Assembly: GCF_020283565.1 (NCBI RefSeq)
Contig: NC_060065.1
Coordinates: 38,242,409 to 38,306,408, forward strand
Source of the DNA: Trifolium pratense
Lineage: Eukaryota; Streptophyta; Magnoliopsida; Fabales; Fabaceae
Direction: 5' to 3'
DNA length: 64,000 bases
Part shown: positions 9,832 to 20,667 of the stretch, one piece after another
Numbering within the stretch: position 1 is the first letter of the stretch
Layout: the number at the start of each line of letters is the position of its first letter
Notes under the pieces: generated by a model
Database searches by the model: none
The model's input: the letters and a program-made list of their open reading frames with translations, nothing else
What the model was told of the DNA's origin: nothing
Made by a program: the position numbers and the translations under genes

Positions 9832-11857
9832 TTACACTTCATCATCATCAGGAGTAACAATAGCTCCATCCCGCACCTCCTTCTCCTCATCTAAACCCTC
9901 CTCGATCAAGCTAGGGTTGAGAATCCTGAGCTGAGCCACTGCGTTGTTGAAGCTAAAAGCTGCAGCAGCCACCATGTTGGACTCAAGCTCCTGGATCTTG
10001 GCGAGCAAATCAGCACGAGAGGAGGAAGCATACTCCCCTTGAGGATCGAGCTCCTTCTCCCGATCTTCAACAACCCCGGTGACTTGGAGCCTCTCCAACT
10101 TCCCTGTCAGCTCGCCAATCATAGCCTTCTGCTCCTCAACCTTCTGCACAGCACTGTCCCTCTCCTCCGAAACCGTCTTGAGCCTATCCTCCGCTTCCTT
10201 AAGGTTGGCCGAGAGGGTCTTGCGCTCTTCCCTGAACACCTCGCAGGAGGCCTCGGATTCTGCCAACCTCCGCTGCAACAAAGGCAACTCCTTGCGAGCT
10301 TCATTCCTTTCCTCCAAATACTTGCACTCCCGACCATTCAAAAAAGTCGCCACCTCGACTAATTTGAGCAGAGCCATGGATTGGGCGGCAATTTCAGTCC
10401 GGAGAGCTTCGGGACCCATATCCGAGAGGATGGCCTCATCCGCTGGATCAATCTTCACTTTGGTCTCTCCGGTCAGCAGTCTATCATGAGCATAGATTGG
10501 AGGAAGGACGAAATCGTCGGCAGGAACACCAGCGGACAACCTGTGAGGTCCTCGGCGAGGAGGATCATCCTGGCCAGAAAGATCCACTACCTCAAGCTCT
10601 TGACGAGAAGAGGTTTCCTCCTCCAATCGGATCCTTTTCGAGCGATCCATGTTAGAGGTTGTGGGAGACTGAGGGGCAGAAGATGTTGTAGCAGCACTGC
10701 TCGCCTCCCTCTTGTTCTTGGCAGCACGAGCTTTGCGGAGAGCAGCAGACCCACTGGTCATTGTACCTACACAAATCAGAGCAACAGTAAGCAAAACAGA
10801 AGGCGAGCAAATAAAAGAGGCGAAAACAGTTGGTAAGAAATAAATAAAAGAAAGCTACAAGCATACTCCAAAAAACGGTCAATTCCTCCGAGGTGTCGCA
10901 AGCGAGCAACTCTTTCGTAGCGATCACCTTCGGGCAGGTCAACCTTCGACCATCTTCCCCAAGCAAAGGCTCGCCATTCGAGTCACTCAGAAGGAACGGA
11001 GGCAAGCCCTCCACAAACTCTAATAATTTTTTATAGTCAGCTCTCTCCTCAGCTGACAACACTCCCAGCGTAAACACAAATTCTTTGGTCGACATGGAAT
11101 AATGATCCCTGCGCCAATAGAAAGGAAATCTGGCAAAATCCTCCTCGATAGGGAGCCCCTGCTCGTCAAGCACTTCCTGTCCCAGCTCATCAATTCGATG
11201 CCCCATACGAACGAAATTGTTCCAACCTTTCGTCGTTATTGGCCTAACTCCATAAAAAACGGACTTGAACCCCTGTACCGACTCGTCGAACATATCAAAG
11301 AGGCGTTTCCGTTGCCTCAAAGAAACCCATCCATGCTTGGTGCCCGGTACTGGGACTCCCTTCGCGAGCTTCCCTTTCGCCTGTTCCCCCCGAGGACAGC
11401 TCCGTTGAAGGCCAAAGTGGTAGAAAAACAAAGGCAAGGTGGGACCCAGACCCAAATACTCAGCGGTCTTTTCGAAAGCCTTGATAAAGGCCAACGAGTT
11501 CGGGTGAAGTTGAGAAGGGGCTAACCGAAGATGCCGAAAGATGGACACTTCCAGATCGGTGAAGGGCAGCCGAATTCCCAGATGCTTGAAGGCAATCTCG
11601 TACATGGGAATCGTCCCCCAAGCCCAATTGCTGCAGATCCTATGACGAGCAGTAGGAATCCGCACTTCAAAATCCTCGGTAGGAGGAGTCTGTATATCCG
11701 TACACATCGTCTCTGGGATGTCACTCTCGCAATTCTGATAAACCGACTCTGTCTCTCTAGGTTCATCCGCCACCCACGAAAGGTCGGCTCGGATACGAAT
11801 TGACGAGGATGGCTGTTGATCTATAAACGAGACTTGACTTTGAGATCCCTCAGCCAT
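9832..11857 (-). CDS. Two-exon antisense gene (PF04195-like, gypsy-type accessory protein)
   Basis: Exon 1 is 11857-10867 and exon 2 is 10766-9832. The 100-nt intron between them (10866-10767) starts GTATGC and ends GTGTAG, and joining the exons restores one 641-residue frame. The N-terminal half (about residues 60-330) resembles the 'putative gypsy-type transposon' family (PF04195), with IPMYEIAFKHLGIRLPF and FPFYWRRDHY segments. About 460-555 is heptad-rich coiled coil (EERNEARKELPLLQRRL onward), after a basic KRIRLE patch. The ATG directly follows a TTTCTTTAG acceptor, so a 5' UTR intron is likely. The protein's role is unknown; antisense genes at this site are known in Tat elements such as Grande and Retand. 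The family name is from memory of motifs and was not searched. Confidence 0.82.
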
Positions 11858-12462
11858 CTAAAGAAAAACCTGAAAAAGCAGAGGAAGGAAAAGTGAATTC
11901 GACATTCAAATCCACCCTTCCACCGCCAAATCAAGTGAAAGGGCGAGGATCTCAACAAAAGCCTACGCGAAAACGGAAAGGGATAAAATAATCTCTCCGG
12001 GCGCTAAGTTCATACAAACGACCGAGCACGAAACGCATGTGGTGCTCGACACTGTTCTAAGCCAAAACCCAACCGTCAGTTGGTAAAAACAGCGATTTCT
12101 CGCCGGAAAACCGCGAAAAACCCCTCTTTTGGGGGGAAAAGGGTGCTAGTCACCACCTACAACCTTCAAAAAGACTACCCAAGCTACACAGGAAACAAAA
12201 CTACAAACCCCCACCGCGTAACTAACTACACAATCCAAGCAAAATTGTAAAATCCAAAACAAAATCTTCAAAGATTTAAAAGGATAAAACACTTACTTGT
12301 TGATTAAATGAAGATAGGAGCAAGGAGTTTGTAGTAGGAAAGCGGAAGAAGACCAAAACCACCAAAGGAAGCTTGAAACGGAGAGGAAAAATGATGGAGA
12401 AAGAGAGTAAGAAACTGTAAAGTTTCAAACGAAAAAAACCTCCCTCCTATATATAGGCCAAC
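11858..12462 (-). promoter_or_regulatory. Antisense promoter (TATA) and spliced leader
   Basis: On the minus strand CTATATATAG (12452-12461) is followed by a CT-rich leader. A strong donor, CAA|GTAAGTG, has its intron start at 12296, and TTTCTTTAG lies just before the ATG at 11857 (a second AG is about 14 nt upstream). This fits a TATA promoter, a non-coding first exon of about 130 nt and a 5' UTR intron of about 440 nt. The transcript itself is inferred. Confidence 0.6.
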
Positions 12463-13078
12463 GCGTCCGTACAAGAAAACCTGCGCCGCTTCCATCTGAA
12501 CCACAGGATCAATCCAACGGTCCGGATCAATCACGATCAAGTGGTCCAGATTTAATCTCAGGAGAAACGAAAAGGCGCGAAAATCCAACGGTTCAAGTCG
12601 ACCTCGAGATTCAAATCTCAGTTATAGACACTCAAGTGCTATGTAAATAGTCTTTACACGTGGCGAGAGGAAACGAAGCGACTCGTCCTTTCAAGTCACA
12701 TCTGTCTGCTCGCGCAAATCTCGCGAAATCCAAGACACCACATCCCGAGAAAATCGCAACCAAAAAAGGTAATGCAAGATCCTCGGAACCCATTCCCCTT
12801 ATTTCTTTGCTAAAAATACGGGGAAGGCCGCAGCAACCGAATAAGAACACCGCGCTCCTCGACAAATTCGTAAAGTCGAAAACATGCTCGAAAAAAGGAG
12901 TACGGTTTTCAACCGAAAGTCCGCTCGGAATCGTTCAGAAAATCCGCGACATTATTAAATTAAGAGCATACATAAAGCGTGAACGCAAATAAAATGTGCT
13001 CGAAATATTTAAAGTAAAAACGGTCTATTAATGATAGTCCATTACAAAGGGAAGAGGATTACAAGGGGAACCGAGCAC
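12463..13078. other. Internal retrotransposon DNA between the two antisense genes
   Basis: No ORF here looks real. The 110-codon frame at 12660-12992 has no recognisable motif and probably reflects chance. The segment would hold the upstream region of the 641-aa antisense gene and the 3' UTR of the 118-aa antisense gene. Confidence 0.5.
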
Positions 13079-13435
13079 CTAATCCTCATGCTCGGAACCT
13101 GAGCTAATTGCGGAATCCGAATCAGTCCACAGCACCTCCTCTGGCCATATCTTAGCCTCTTTCCCAGCCTGGGACCCTCCTTCACCAGAGGCAGGGCCAG
13201 GAGGATAGAGGTGGGGAGATTGACGAGCCCTCAGGAACTCCTCGATTGCCCCAATGAAATCCGCCGATTCGTCGGAACTTGAGGTATCAGAAGTATCCGA
13301 GGAAGGGAACATCACCTTAGCTTCTTTCCCCTTTTGAGAACGAGCCGGTGCAGGCTTAGGAACTTCCGCTCTCTTTTTCCCTCTTCGAGACTCAGAACCA
13401 TCAGCAACAACCTTCTTGGAATCCCTATTATCCAT
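13079..13435 (-). CDS. Small antisense ORF, charged Ser/Asp-rich protein
   Basis: A 118-residue frame with a basic N-terminus (SRRGKKRAEVPKPAPARSQK) and a Ser/Asp-rich acidic centre and tail (SSDTSDTSSSDESADF; DSDSAISSGSEHED). No family was recognised. Support for its being a real gene comes from CTATAAATA on the minus strand at 13490-13482, 47 nt before the ATG, which is correct TATA spacing. It lies between the larger antisense gene and the 3' LTR, where Tat elements often carry a second antisense ORF. Confidence 0.55.
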   Translation of the reverse strand: MDNRDSKKVVADGSESRRGKKRAEVPKPAPARSQKGKEAKVMFPSSDTSDTSSSDESADFIGAIEEFLRARQSPHLYPPGPASGEGGSQAGKEAKIWPEEVLWTDSDSAISSGSEHED

Positions 13436-13481
13436 CGCTAGCCTTCAAACTCAGGATATGGGAAGCCAAAGGATAAGCAAG

Positions 13482-13490
13482 TATTTATAG
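13482..13490 (-). promoter_or_regulatory. TATA box for the small antisense ORF
   Basis: CTATAAATA read on the minus strand lies 47 nt upstream of the ATG at 13435, which predicts a short leader of about 15-20 nt. Confidence 0.5.
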
Positions 13491-13727
13491 CAAAACTTGC
13501 CGCCCAAAGGACCAGTCACCACACCTGACATCCCATAAATGCGAGAGGCGGCTGCAGAAACCTAGGATTGACCACTTGGAATAAACGATTTTCCCTTTCC
13601 AAAGCTTGACTTTGACCACAGGGACACTGCGAAAATTCAGCTGCCCAACTCGGATCTGTTACGTTCGGCAAATCGAGATGAATCGATAAAGCTTCAAGTC
13701 ATTACCCTCGCCTACGAGCATAACGAC

Positions 13728-13739
13728 TTGGGGGGCTCC
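13728..13739 (+). other. Polypurine tract
   Basis: TTGGGGGGCTCC directly abuts the 3' LTR and is the expected plus-strand primer site. G-rich tracts ending CTCC are usual for this lineage. Confidence 0.7.
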
Positions 13740-14141
13740 TGTTCTGGGCCGAGCTTAGAGCTCGAGCATCAGAGGGTGTCGAACACATATACCATCCGAG
13801 CACGTCCTAACGGTCAAATACCCTTGCGTATTGTAACGGCCGCAAACCGGAATGATGAGCATTTACTGCACATCAAGGCCTCCAAGCCGTTTTCCGGCAG
13901 CCACTTGATGGCCATTAATGTCATCAAGGGCCTTAGCCCAGCGCTGGGGGCTATATATATGCATCTCCACTTCATTTGCAAGGTACGCATTTTTATAGCT
14001 AAGAAAACCTTACACACATACTGACTTGAGCGTCGGAGTGCCTGCAGGTACACAACCCCCCTCCGCTCCAACAGGGGTCTCAAACGCTCTCAACCACCGC
14101 AAAACGCCGGCGAAGTCGCATCATTCTGATCATCACGATCA
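13740..14141 (+). repeat. 3' LTR of the Tat-type element
   Basis: 402 bp, compared line by line with 2920-3321: no mismatch and no indel. It is followed by the GTAAT duplication at 14142-14146. Confidence 0.95.
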
Positions 14142-14146
14142 GTAAT

Positions 14147-14367
14147 TGTACTTGTTTACTCAATTTGAGTAATTTGAATGTTAATTTTTTTATCATTATC
14201 GATTTTAATTATGTTTGTATATTGTACATTTATATATACTTAATTTTAAATTTAATTTTTAAATAACGTATCGCAGTCATATCGTATCGAGAATTTTGAA
14301 AATTTTCCCGTATCGCCGTATCGGTGTCGTATCATATTGGTGTCGTGTCAAGTATCGGGGCTTCATA
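14147..14367. repeat. Right half of the repeat split by the retrotransposon
   Basis: The block contains many CGTATCG/GTGTCG motifs and ends GTATCGGGGCTTC, the inverted partner of GAAGCCCCTATAC at 2447. It was continuous with 2447-2919 before the retrotransposon landed. Confidence 0.45.
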
Positions 14368-14686
14368 TGTTTTTGGTGTGTGGAGCTTGCTTTTATTGTA
14401 TTGTTTCCTTCCCTTCTTGGTATTTCTCATACCTTGTTTGTGGTTCTAATAAAATTTGCAGTTTATAAAAAAAAATATAGTGAAATTGAGACTGTTAAAC
14501 AAATAATAAATATATAGTGTTTTTTTTTTTTACTAAAAATATACAGTGAAATTTAATAACTTGAAAATTTTATTGTGTGTATTATAACAAATTTAATCAG
14601 TATCTCGTGACACTGTTTACCATGATACTAGAAGTCGAATAAGTACCTTTCAGTGAATAAATGCATATGAACATAAGGTCAATTCT

Positions 14687-15086
14687 AACATGAAATAGTG
14701 AATGAAGTGGTGCATGGTGCACAAGTGTCGAATAATAACATTATAATAAGTACGAATTTTACAAAATTTATCGTTGGATTGAAAGATTATATCATATAAA
14801 TCATCCATAATTTTTTTAGAGAAATTGAAAATCATTTGATATGCTATTATGACCCATCAAAATCATCGGTATTCAATAAAAACTCATAAACCGTTAATTT
14901 TGATGGGTCTTAATACCATATCAAATGATTTTCAATTTTCTAAAAAAAATTATGGATGATCTATATGATATAATCTTTCAATTCAATAATGAATTTTTGA
15001 ATTTTATAAAATTCGTATTCGTTATAATGTTATTTGATAATTGTGCACGATGTATGACTTCATGTCTTCATTCACTCTTTCATATT
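14687..15086. repeat. Foldback element, two arms of about 180 bp
   Basis: The left arm (14687-14867) reads AACATGAAATAGTGAATGAAG onward and pairs with the right arm (14898-15086) ending TCACTCTTTCATATT. The arms match at roughly 80 percent around a loop of about 30 nt. CCCATCAAAAT and TTGATGGGT flank the loop. No target duplication was found, so it may be an old element or a fragment. A transcript would form a long imperfect hairpin. Confidence 0.6.
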
Positions 15087-15328
15087 AAAAAAAAGTCATG
15101 AAGAGAATGCAATTAAGACACCCTGAAAGTCCTATTAAAAACACGTACGACACCCTTACGGGCAGGCTCAGGCACACACACAAAAAGAAAAAGATACCCT
15201 CAAATTAAGTTCCTTATCGCACGATTTTCATGAATCAAATTTTTAACCTCATTTTATATAATTCATTTTGCTTGGTAGTGCCTCAAGTACTAATAGTGCC
15301 TCAAGTACTCCAACTAGCTAAAAATATA

Positions 15329-15763
15329 ATCTAAATTGAAATGTGCGATTTTTGTCCCCCTAGTTTCAAACGACTAATATTGGTCTCCCATGTTTCTTAA
15401 TTGTGCGTTTGAAAGGAGCAATCCAATTAGAAAACGTATGTTTTAAGCATCTCAACCTAGTGTAACACAAGGAGCTTTCGTCGAACTTTCTGCAATTGAA
15501 ATATTAGAGCAAAGATGATGACATTTTAAAAATAAAATAAAAAAACTCATGTGACCCTTTCAACAGTTTTTTTGTCAAAATAGTTAACAGAGACCAAAAA
15601 ATGCAAAAGGGGGCAAATGTGGGGGATTAAAATCGCTCGTTTGAAATTAGGGGGACAAAAATCGCACAATTATGAAACGTGGGGACCAAAATCGCTCGTT
15701 TGAAACTAGGGGGACCAAAATCGCACGATTAAAAAATGTGAGGACCAAAACTGCAATTTAGCG
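15329..15763. mobile_element. Mutator-like foldback MITE with 9-bp TSD
   Basis: A 435-bp element flanked by AAAAATATA at 15320-15328 and 15764-15772. The arms are built from degenerate repeats of GGGGACCAAAATCGC and its complement in opposite orientation at the two ends, and the termini share CTAAATTG. A 9-bp duplication with long terminal inverted repeats is typical of Mutator-like elements. There is no coding capacity. Confidence 0.75.
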
Positions 15764-15772
15764 AAAAATATA

Positions 15773-16429
15773 TTAGAACTTGTGTAGTTAATATTTATAT
15801 GATATAAAAACATTGTTGTTAATACAAAATTTTTCTTCTTTAAATCTTAACTAATGTTTGCGGGATACTAATTAGCTAAAAAAAAACTCATTTTAAGTTT
15901 CATACAACTAATTAATGATCGTTACAATATCAGTTAGAGATATTGTCTGTAATATACATGAATTGGAGATGTTAATGAAGGGAATGAAAAAATTGTGTCA
16001 ATCAAGTTTCTTAAAAATATTACATTGATTTCGATCAATTAAAAAAAGAGTCTTAGAGAGAAGTATTCAGAAAAGAGTATTGTTAGCACTTTTTTCAACT
16101 AAAACATGAACTAATGATAAAATCCACTTTCACCCAAAAAAAATGTAACAATAAAAATACATTGATGTGTCAGTCTTTATGATTTATCGAAAAATAATAG
16201 AAATTATAAAATTTTATTTGATTATTTTAAAAAAAGTACTATTATGTTATTTGATTTGTAACAAAGAATAAAACTGCAAATAAAAAAAAATAAGGGTAGA
16301 ATTGGATGAAAAAATATTACATAAAGTATAGATGTTTTAAAAATCCAATCATTTAATGTTGTTTTTAATTAGATTTCAAAAAACATTTTTTAGAAACCGA
16401 AAATATTATTGAATTGAGTCGTGGACTAG
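15773..16429. other. AT-rich spacer, nothing recognised
   Basis: Low-complexity A/T-rich DNA between the foldback element and the CACTA transposon. No ORF, RNA gene or repeat end was identified. Confidence 0.5.
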
Positions 16430-16445
16430 CACTACAAGAAAACAT
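16430..16445 (+). repeat. Left terminal inverted repeat of the CACTA element
   Basis: CACTACAAGAAAACAT, identical to the inverted right end at 23085-23100. Confidence 0.95.
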
Positions 16446-16479
16446 AATATTACTGACCAAACTTATTGAGGGTTTTTAG

Positions 16480-16780
16480 CCCTCAGTAATGCATTTGTGG
16501 GTTATTGAAGGCTAGGAGCCGTCAGTATTGCTTCTTGAAGAACGAAATAATTTAAAACGGTACTATTACGCATTAGTGACGGTGTCAGGCCGTCAGTAAT
16601 GTATGCGAAATTAAGACGGTGCCAGGCCGTCAGTAAATATATAGCCGTTGCGCAATTAAGACGGTCCTGGGCCGTCAGTAATGCAGACAGCAATTACGAC
16701 GGTCCCAGGCCGTCAGTAATGTTATGAACCGTTGCGCAATTAAGACGGATTATGGCCGTCAGTAATGCGTATTTGAATTT
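16480..16780. repeat. Left subterminal repeats, GACGG-n-CCGTC palindromes
   Basis: At least five copies of a unit of the form GACGGTCCCAGGCCGTCAGTAATG-like sequence occur at roughly 40-bp spacing, varying at the 5-6 central bases. Each is a short palindrome followed by AGTAATG. Their number and position match the TNPA-binding subterminal arrays of En/Spm elements. Confidence 0.8.
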
Positions 16781-16913
16781 TAAATTCCAACGGTTGTATA
16801 TTACTACTCCTATATATTACTACTCCTTCACTTCATTTTTTCATTTCCATTCTCTCTCTAAATTTTCTCTAACTTCTCTCTTAAATTTTCTCTAATTTCA
16901 TACTTTCAACTTA

Positions 16914-17730
16914 ATCTCCATACAAAAAGTGGTAAGTGTTTGTGTTTTACTTTTACGAATTTAAAATTTTTGTTTTGTTATTTAAATGTATATGTTCTAA
17001 TATTTGTTGTTTACCATTTTTAATAGCAAGTCTTATTCTCTTGAGAAGCGGAGTTCGTGGGCTAGGTGCGCGCCAAGTAAGAATCTACTCGGCACCCAAG
17101 TAAGTAACGTAATTTTAATTTATATAGTGATAGTTTTTTTTTACCGTATACTTAGTAATAGTTATTAATTAATACTTTGTAATTTGTTACTAATATTTTC
17201 TTATCACTATGTATAAAAGTTATTGTTTTTGTAAAAAAAATTAAAAAAATATATTTAATTTTGTTTATTTCGAAAACAGAATTATTTTTTTTAAATAAGT
17301 ATTTTTTTTTTCAAAAAAACAGTATATTTATATTCTTTTTTTAAAAAACGAAATTTAAAAAAAAAAAATTTAAAAAAGAAATTTTTTAACAGTTTGTGTA
17401 TTTTTAAAAAAGTAATGTAATTTTCATATCTCCATCTAAAAAGTGGTAAGTGTTTGTGTTTTACTTTTAAAGTTAAAATTTTTACTTTGTTATTTAAATG
17501 TATATGTTCTAATATTTTGTTGTTTACAATTTTTATTAGCAAATTCTCGTGGTCATCGGAGGTCGTGGGTTAGGAGCGGAGTTTGTGGTTAGGAGCGCGC
17601 GCCAAGTAAGACTCTACCCGGCACCCAAGTAAGTAATATATGTAATTTTAATTTATAATATTTAGTGATAGTTTTATTTTTACCGTACACTTAGAAATAG
17701 TTACTAGCATTTTATTATTACTATGTATTT
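16914..17730 (+). repeat. Duplicated leader block upstream of tnpD
   Basis: Bases 16914-17216 recur at 17428-17730 with moderate divergence, separated by about 210 bp of A/T-rich DNA. Each copy begins with GTGGTAAGTGTTTGTGTTTTAC and carries a GC-rich core with the shared words GCGCGCCAAGTAAGA and CGGCACCCAAGTAAGTAA. The GTAAG words could act as splice donors, so these may be alternative non-coding first exons. No ATG-led frame of note is present. Confidence 0.7.
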
Positions 17731-17973
17731 AAAAAAAGAAAAACAATTATATTTTAAAAAATTATAATATATATGTTAAAAAGTCGGTAGTTTTGTCAAC
17801 TAAAAAACTTAGTATTTTTTAGATTTAATAAACCATAAACTTTAAAAATAAAATGTTAAAAGTTTATATGTTATTGTTGAGTAGACATATATATATGTCC
17901 AAAATACTTTTGAAAAATAAAGTAATAAATTTAATACATTGATCTAATTATATATTAATTAAACTACGCAGAT

Positions 17974-20667
17974 ATGGATTTTACCAATCGTAATTGGATG
18001 TACGATAGACATAATCCTGGAAAGAGGGGCCGGGTTAAAGAGGAATTTAAAATAGGGGTCGAAATGTTTATCAATACAGTAAAATATAATGACATTGTGA
18101 TACGTGAAGGGGGAATTAGATGTCCGTGTGTACTTTGTCGATGTACAAGAATACGGAGCGAAGATGAAATTAGGTCTCATTTATATAAAAAGGGATTCCA
18201 ACCTAATTATTGGGTTTGGTCAAGTCATGGCGAGGGATGTTCCACAACTGTTCCCGTGAATCAAAATCGTGCTTCAAGCAGTGTTTTTCAGCCCGTTGTT
18301 GTTCCCGAATATTATCATCAGCATTATGATCCGTTTAATGAGATGGACAATATGATAACTAATGCCCTTGGGTTTAATACGCCGATTTATGTGCCAAATG
18401 ATGTCGACGACCCTGCTGATGATGAATATGACGCTGATGTTAACGTCGAGAGACCAAATGAGGAAGCCCAGCGATTTTTTGATCTTTTGAAAGAGACAAA
18501 TACACCGTTGTGTGAAGGCTCTCGAGACTCAAAGTTAACGGTGTGTATTAGACTTTTGGGTATCAAGTCTGAATGTCTTGTTTCAGAATACACCATGGAC
18601 TTGATAACGAAACTGATGTTGGATATAACAATAGACCGTCCTCTTGATTTGCCAAAAAATTATTACGAAGCAAGACAATTGGTTGCAAAGTTAGGACTCG
18701 GAGCGAAGAGAATTGACTGTTGTGTTAACGGGTGTATGTTGTACTATAGCAACGAATTTGGTGTAGATGACGGTGCATTACTTGAATGTAAATTTTGTCA
18801 AGAACCAAGATATCGTGTAACAAGAAATTCACGGTCAGTCAGAAGGAAGCCAATCCCAAGAAAGGCGATGTTCTATTTACCCATAATACCAAGGTTGCAA
18901 AGGTTGTATGCATCGATGCAAACTGCCAGTAAAATGACATGGCATCGTGAAAACTATGAAAGGAGAAAAATGTCAGGTGAGTTGCGACATCCTTCTGATG
19001 GAATGGCTTGGAAGCATTTTGATCAAGTTTATCCCGACTTTGCTTCGGAGCCACGGAATGTCCGACTTGGGTTATGCTCAGATGGATTTACACCATATAC
19101 TCAAGTATCAGCCACTCCATATTCATGTTGGCCTGTTCTGATTACCCCGTACAATCTTCCTCCTGATATGTGCATGTCAAAACCTTACATGTTTTTAGCC
19201 GCTGTAATACCAGGCCCATCTAGTCCAACTGTTGGTATTGATATCTATTTACAACCTTTGATTGATGATTTGAAGAGATTGTGGAACGGTGTTGCGACGT
19301 ATGATATCAACCAAAAACGAAATTTCAATATGAGAGGAGCTTTGATGTGGACCATTAATGATTTTCCTGCATATGAGATGTTGTCTGGATGGGGGACACA
19401 TGGTAAACTAGGATGTCCTATTTGCATGATGGACACCAAAGCGTTTTGGTTACACAACGGTGGGAAGGCTACTTGGTTTGACTGTCATCGTCGGTTCTTG
19501 CCTACTGATCATCCGTTTAGAAGAAATAAAAATGCTTTTGTTCATGGTGAGACCGAGACTCGTGATCCACCAGATTATTTGACATCCCGACAAGTCTGGA
19601 ACAAAGTGAAAGATATTCCAAAGGTTGAGGTTGTAGGTGGTGTTGCATCTAAACCGCGTGGTTATGGACAAACACACAACTGGACAAAAAGAAGTATCTT
19701 TTGGGATCTGCCGTATTGGAAAGACAACCGTTTACGTCACAACCTTGATGTTATGCATATTGAGAAAAATGTGTTTGAAAATATTTTTAACACTGTCATG
19801 AATGTCAAAGGAAAAACGAAAGATAATGACAACGCGAGGAGAGACATAGGGTTGTATTGCAAACGTAACGAACTGTTGTTGGTGGAGACATCTAACGGCA
19901 AACTTCTTAAACCTCGTGCAAACTATACTTTATCTCCTGAAGAAGCAAAATCTGTTTGTCGATGGGTAAAAGAAGTGAAGATGCCGGACGGTTATTCGTC
20001 GAATTTGGCGAGATGCGATGATGTTGACCATGGAAGGATGCGTGGGATGAAAAGTCATGATTGTCATGTTTTTTTCCAGACTTTACTTCCGATTGCATTT
20101 AGTTCTTTACCCCAACATGTATTGAATCCGCTTATTGAAATCAGTCAATTTTTCAAGAATTTGTGTTCGACAACGCTAAGAGAGGCTGATCTCATCAAGA
20201 TGGAAAATGACATTCCACTGATCTTGTGTAAGTTGGAGAGAATATTTCCTCCTGCCTTGTTTGATTCTATGGAGCATGTTGTGGTGCATCTTGCATACGA
20301 GGCTAGGCTTGGTAGGCCAGTTCAATATAGATGGATGTACCCGTTCGAAAGGTTCATGGGTTATGCAAAACGTGCCGTGAAAAACAAAGCTAGGGTCGAA
20401 GGCTCAATTTGTGCAACATAATTACACCGCGAAACAATTTACTTTTGTTCGCATTACTTCAAAGACACGTTGTCATCAAGCCATATTCGCAATGAAACTG
20501 AAACATCTCGGCCTGTGAGAATTCACCCATTAAACATGTCAATATTCAGCTTGCCTGGTCGTAATGGTGGTGGTGAGAAAGTGTTGTATCCTGGTGACAA
20601 AGTTCTCTATTCGGCGCATGTTCACTTGCTGATTAATTGCAATGAAGTCGAGCCATATTTACAATGA
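17974..20667 (+). pseudogene. tnpD: tnpD-type CACTA transposase with one in-frame stop
   Basis: An 815-codon frame starts MDFTNRNWMYDRHNPGK and has a transposase-associated domain with a CPCVLCRC cysteine cluster (about 3-90), a tnp2-family transposase core (about 285-520; LCSDGFTPY and INDFPAYEMLSGWGTHGKL carry conserved acidic residues) and a DUF4218-like C-terminal domain (about 690-815). TAA at 20419-20421 interrupts it, but the same frame stays open for 81 more codons and encodes conserved sequence (RETIYFCSHYF, VLYPGDKVLYSAHVHLL) to TGA at 20665. Tyr is usual at that position in relatives as I recall them, so a single TAY to TAA change is the likely lesion. The truncated product would still hold the core. 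Confidence 0.88.

Larger units (their letters stand above)
2920..14141 (+). mobile_element. Complete Ty3/gypsy (Tat-type) LTR retrotransposon with antisense genes
   Basis: An 11,222-bp element with TG...CA LTRs at 2920-3321 and 13740-14141, a tRNA-Asp-like primer binding site, a purine-rich tract before the 3' LTR, gag-protease (3407-5854), pol (5867-9112) and two minus-strand genes (11857-9832 and 13435-13079). Pol order is RT, RNase H, a second RNase H, then integrase. The extra RNase H and the long region between pol and the 3' LTR carrying antisense ORFs are hallmarks of the Tat lineage (Ogre, Grande, Retand relatives). The LTRs match at all 402 positions, so insertion was very recent. 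It sits inside an older repeat and is GC-richer than the flanks. Confidence 0.95.
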
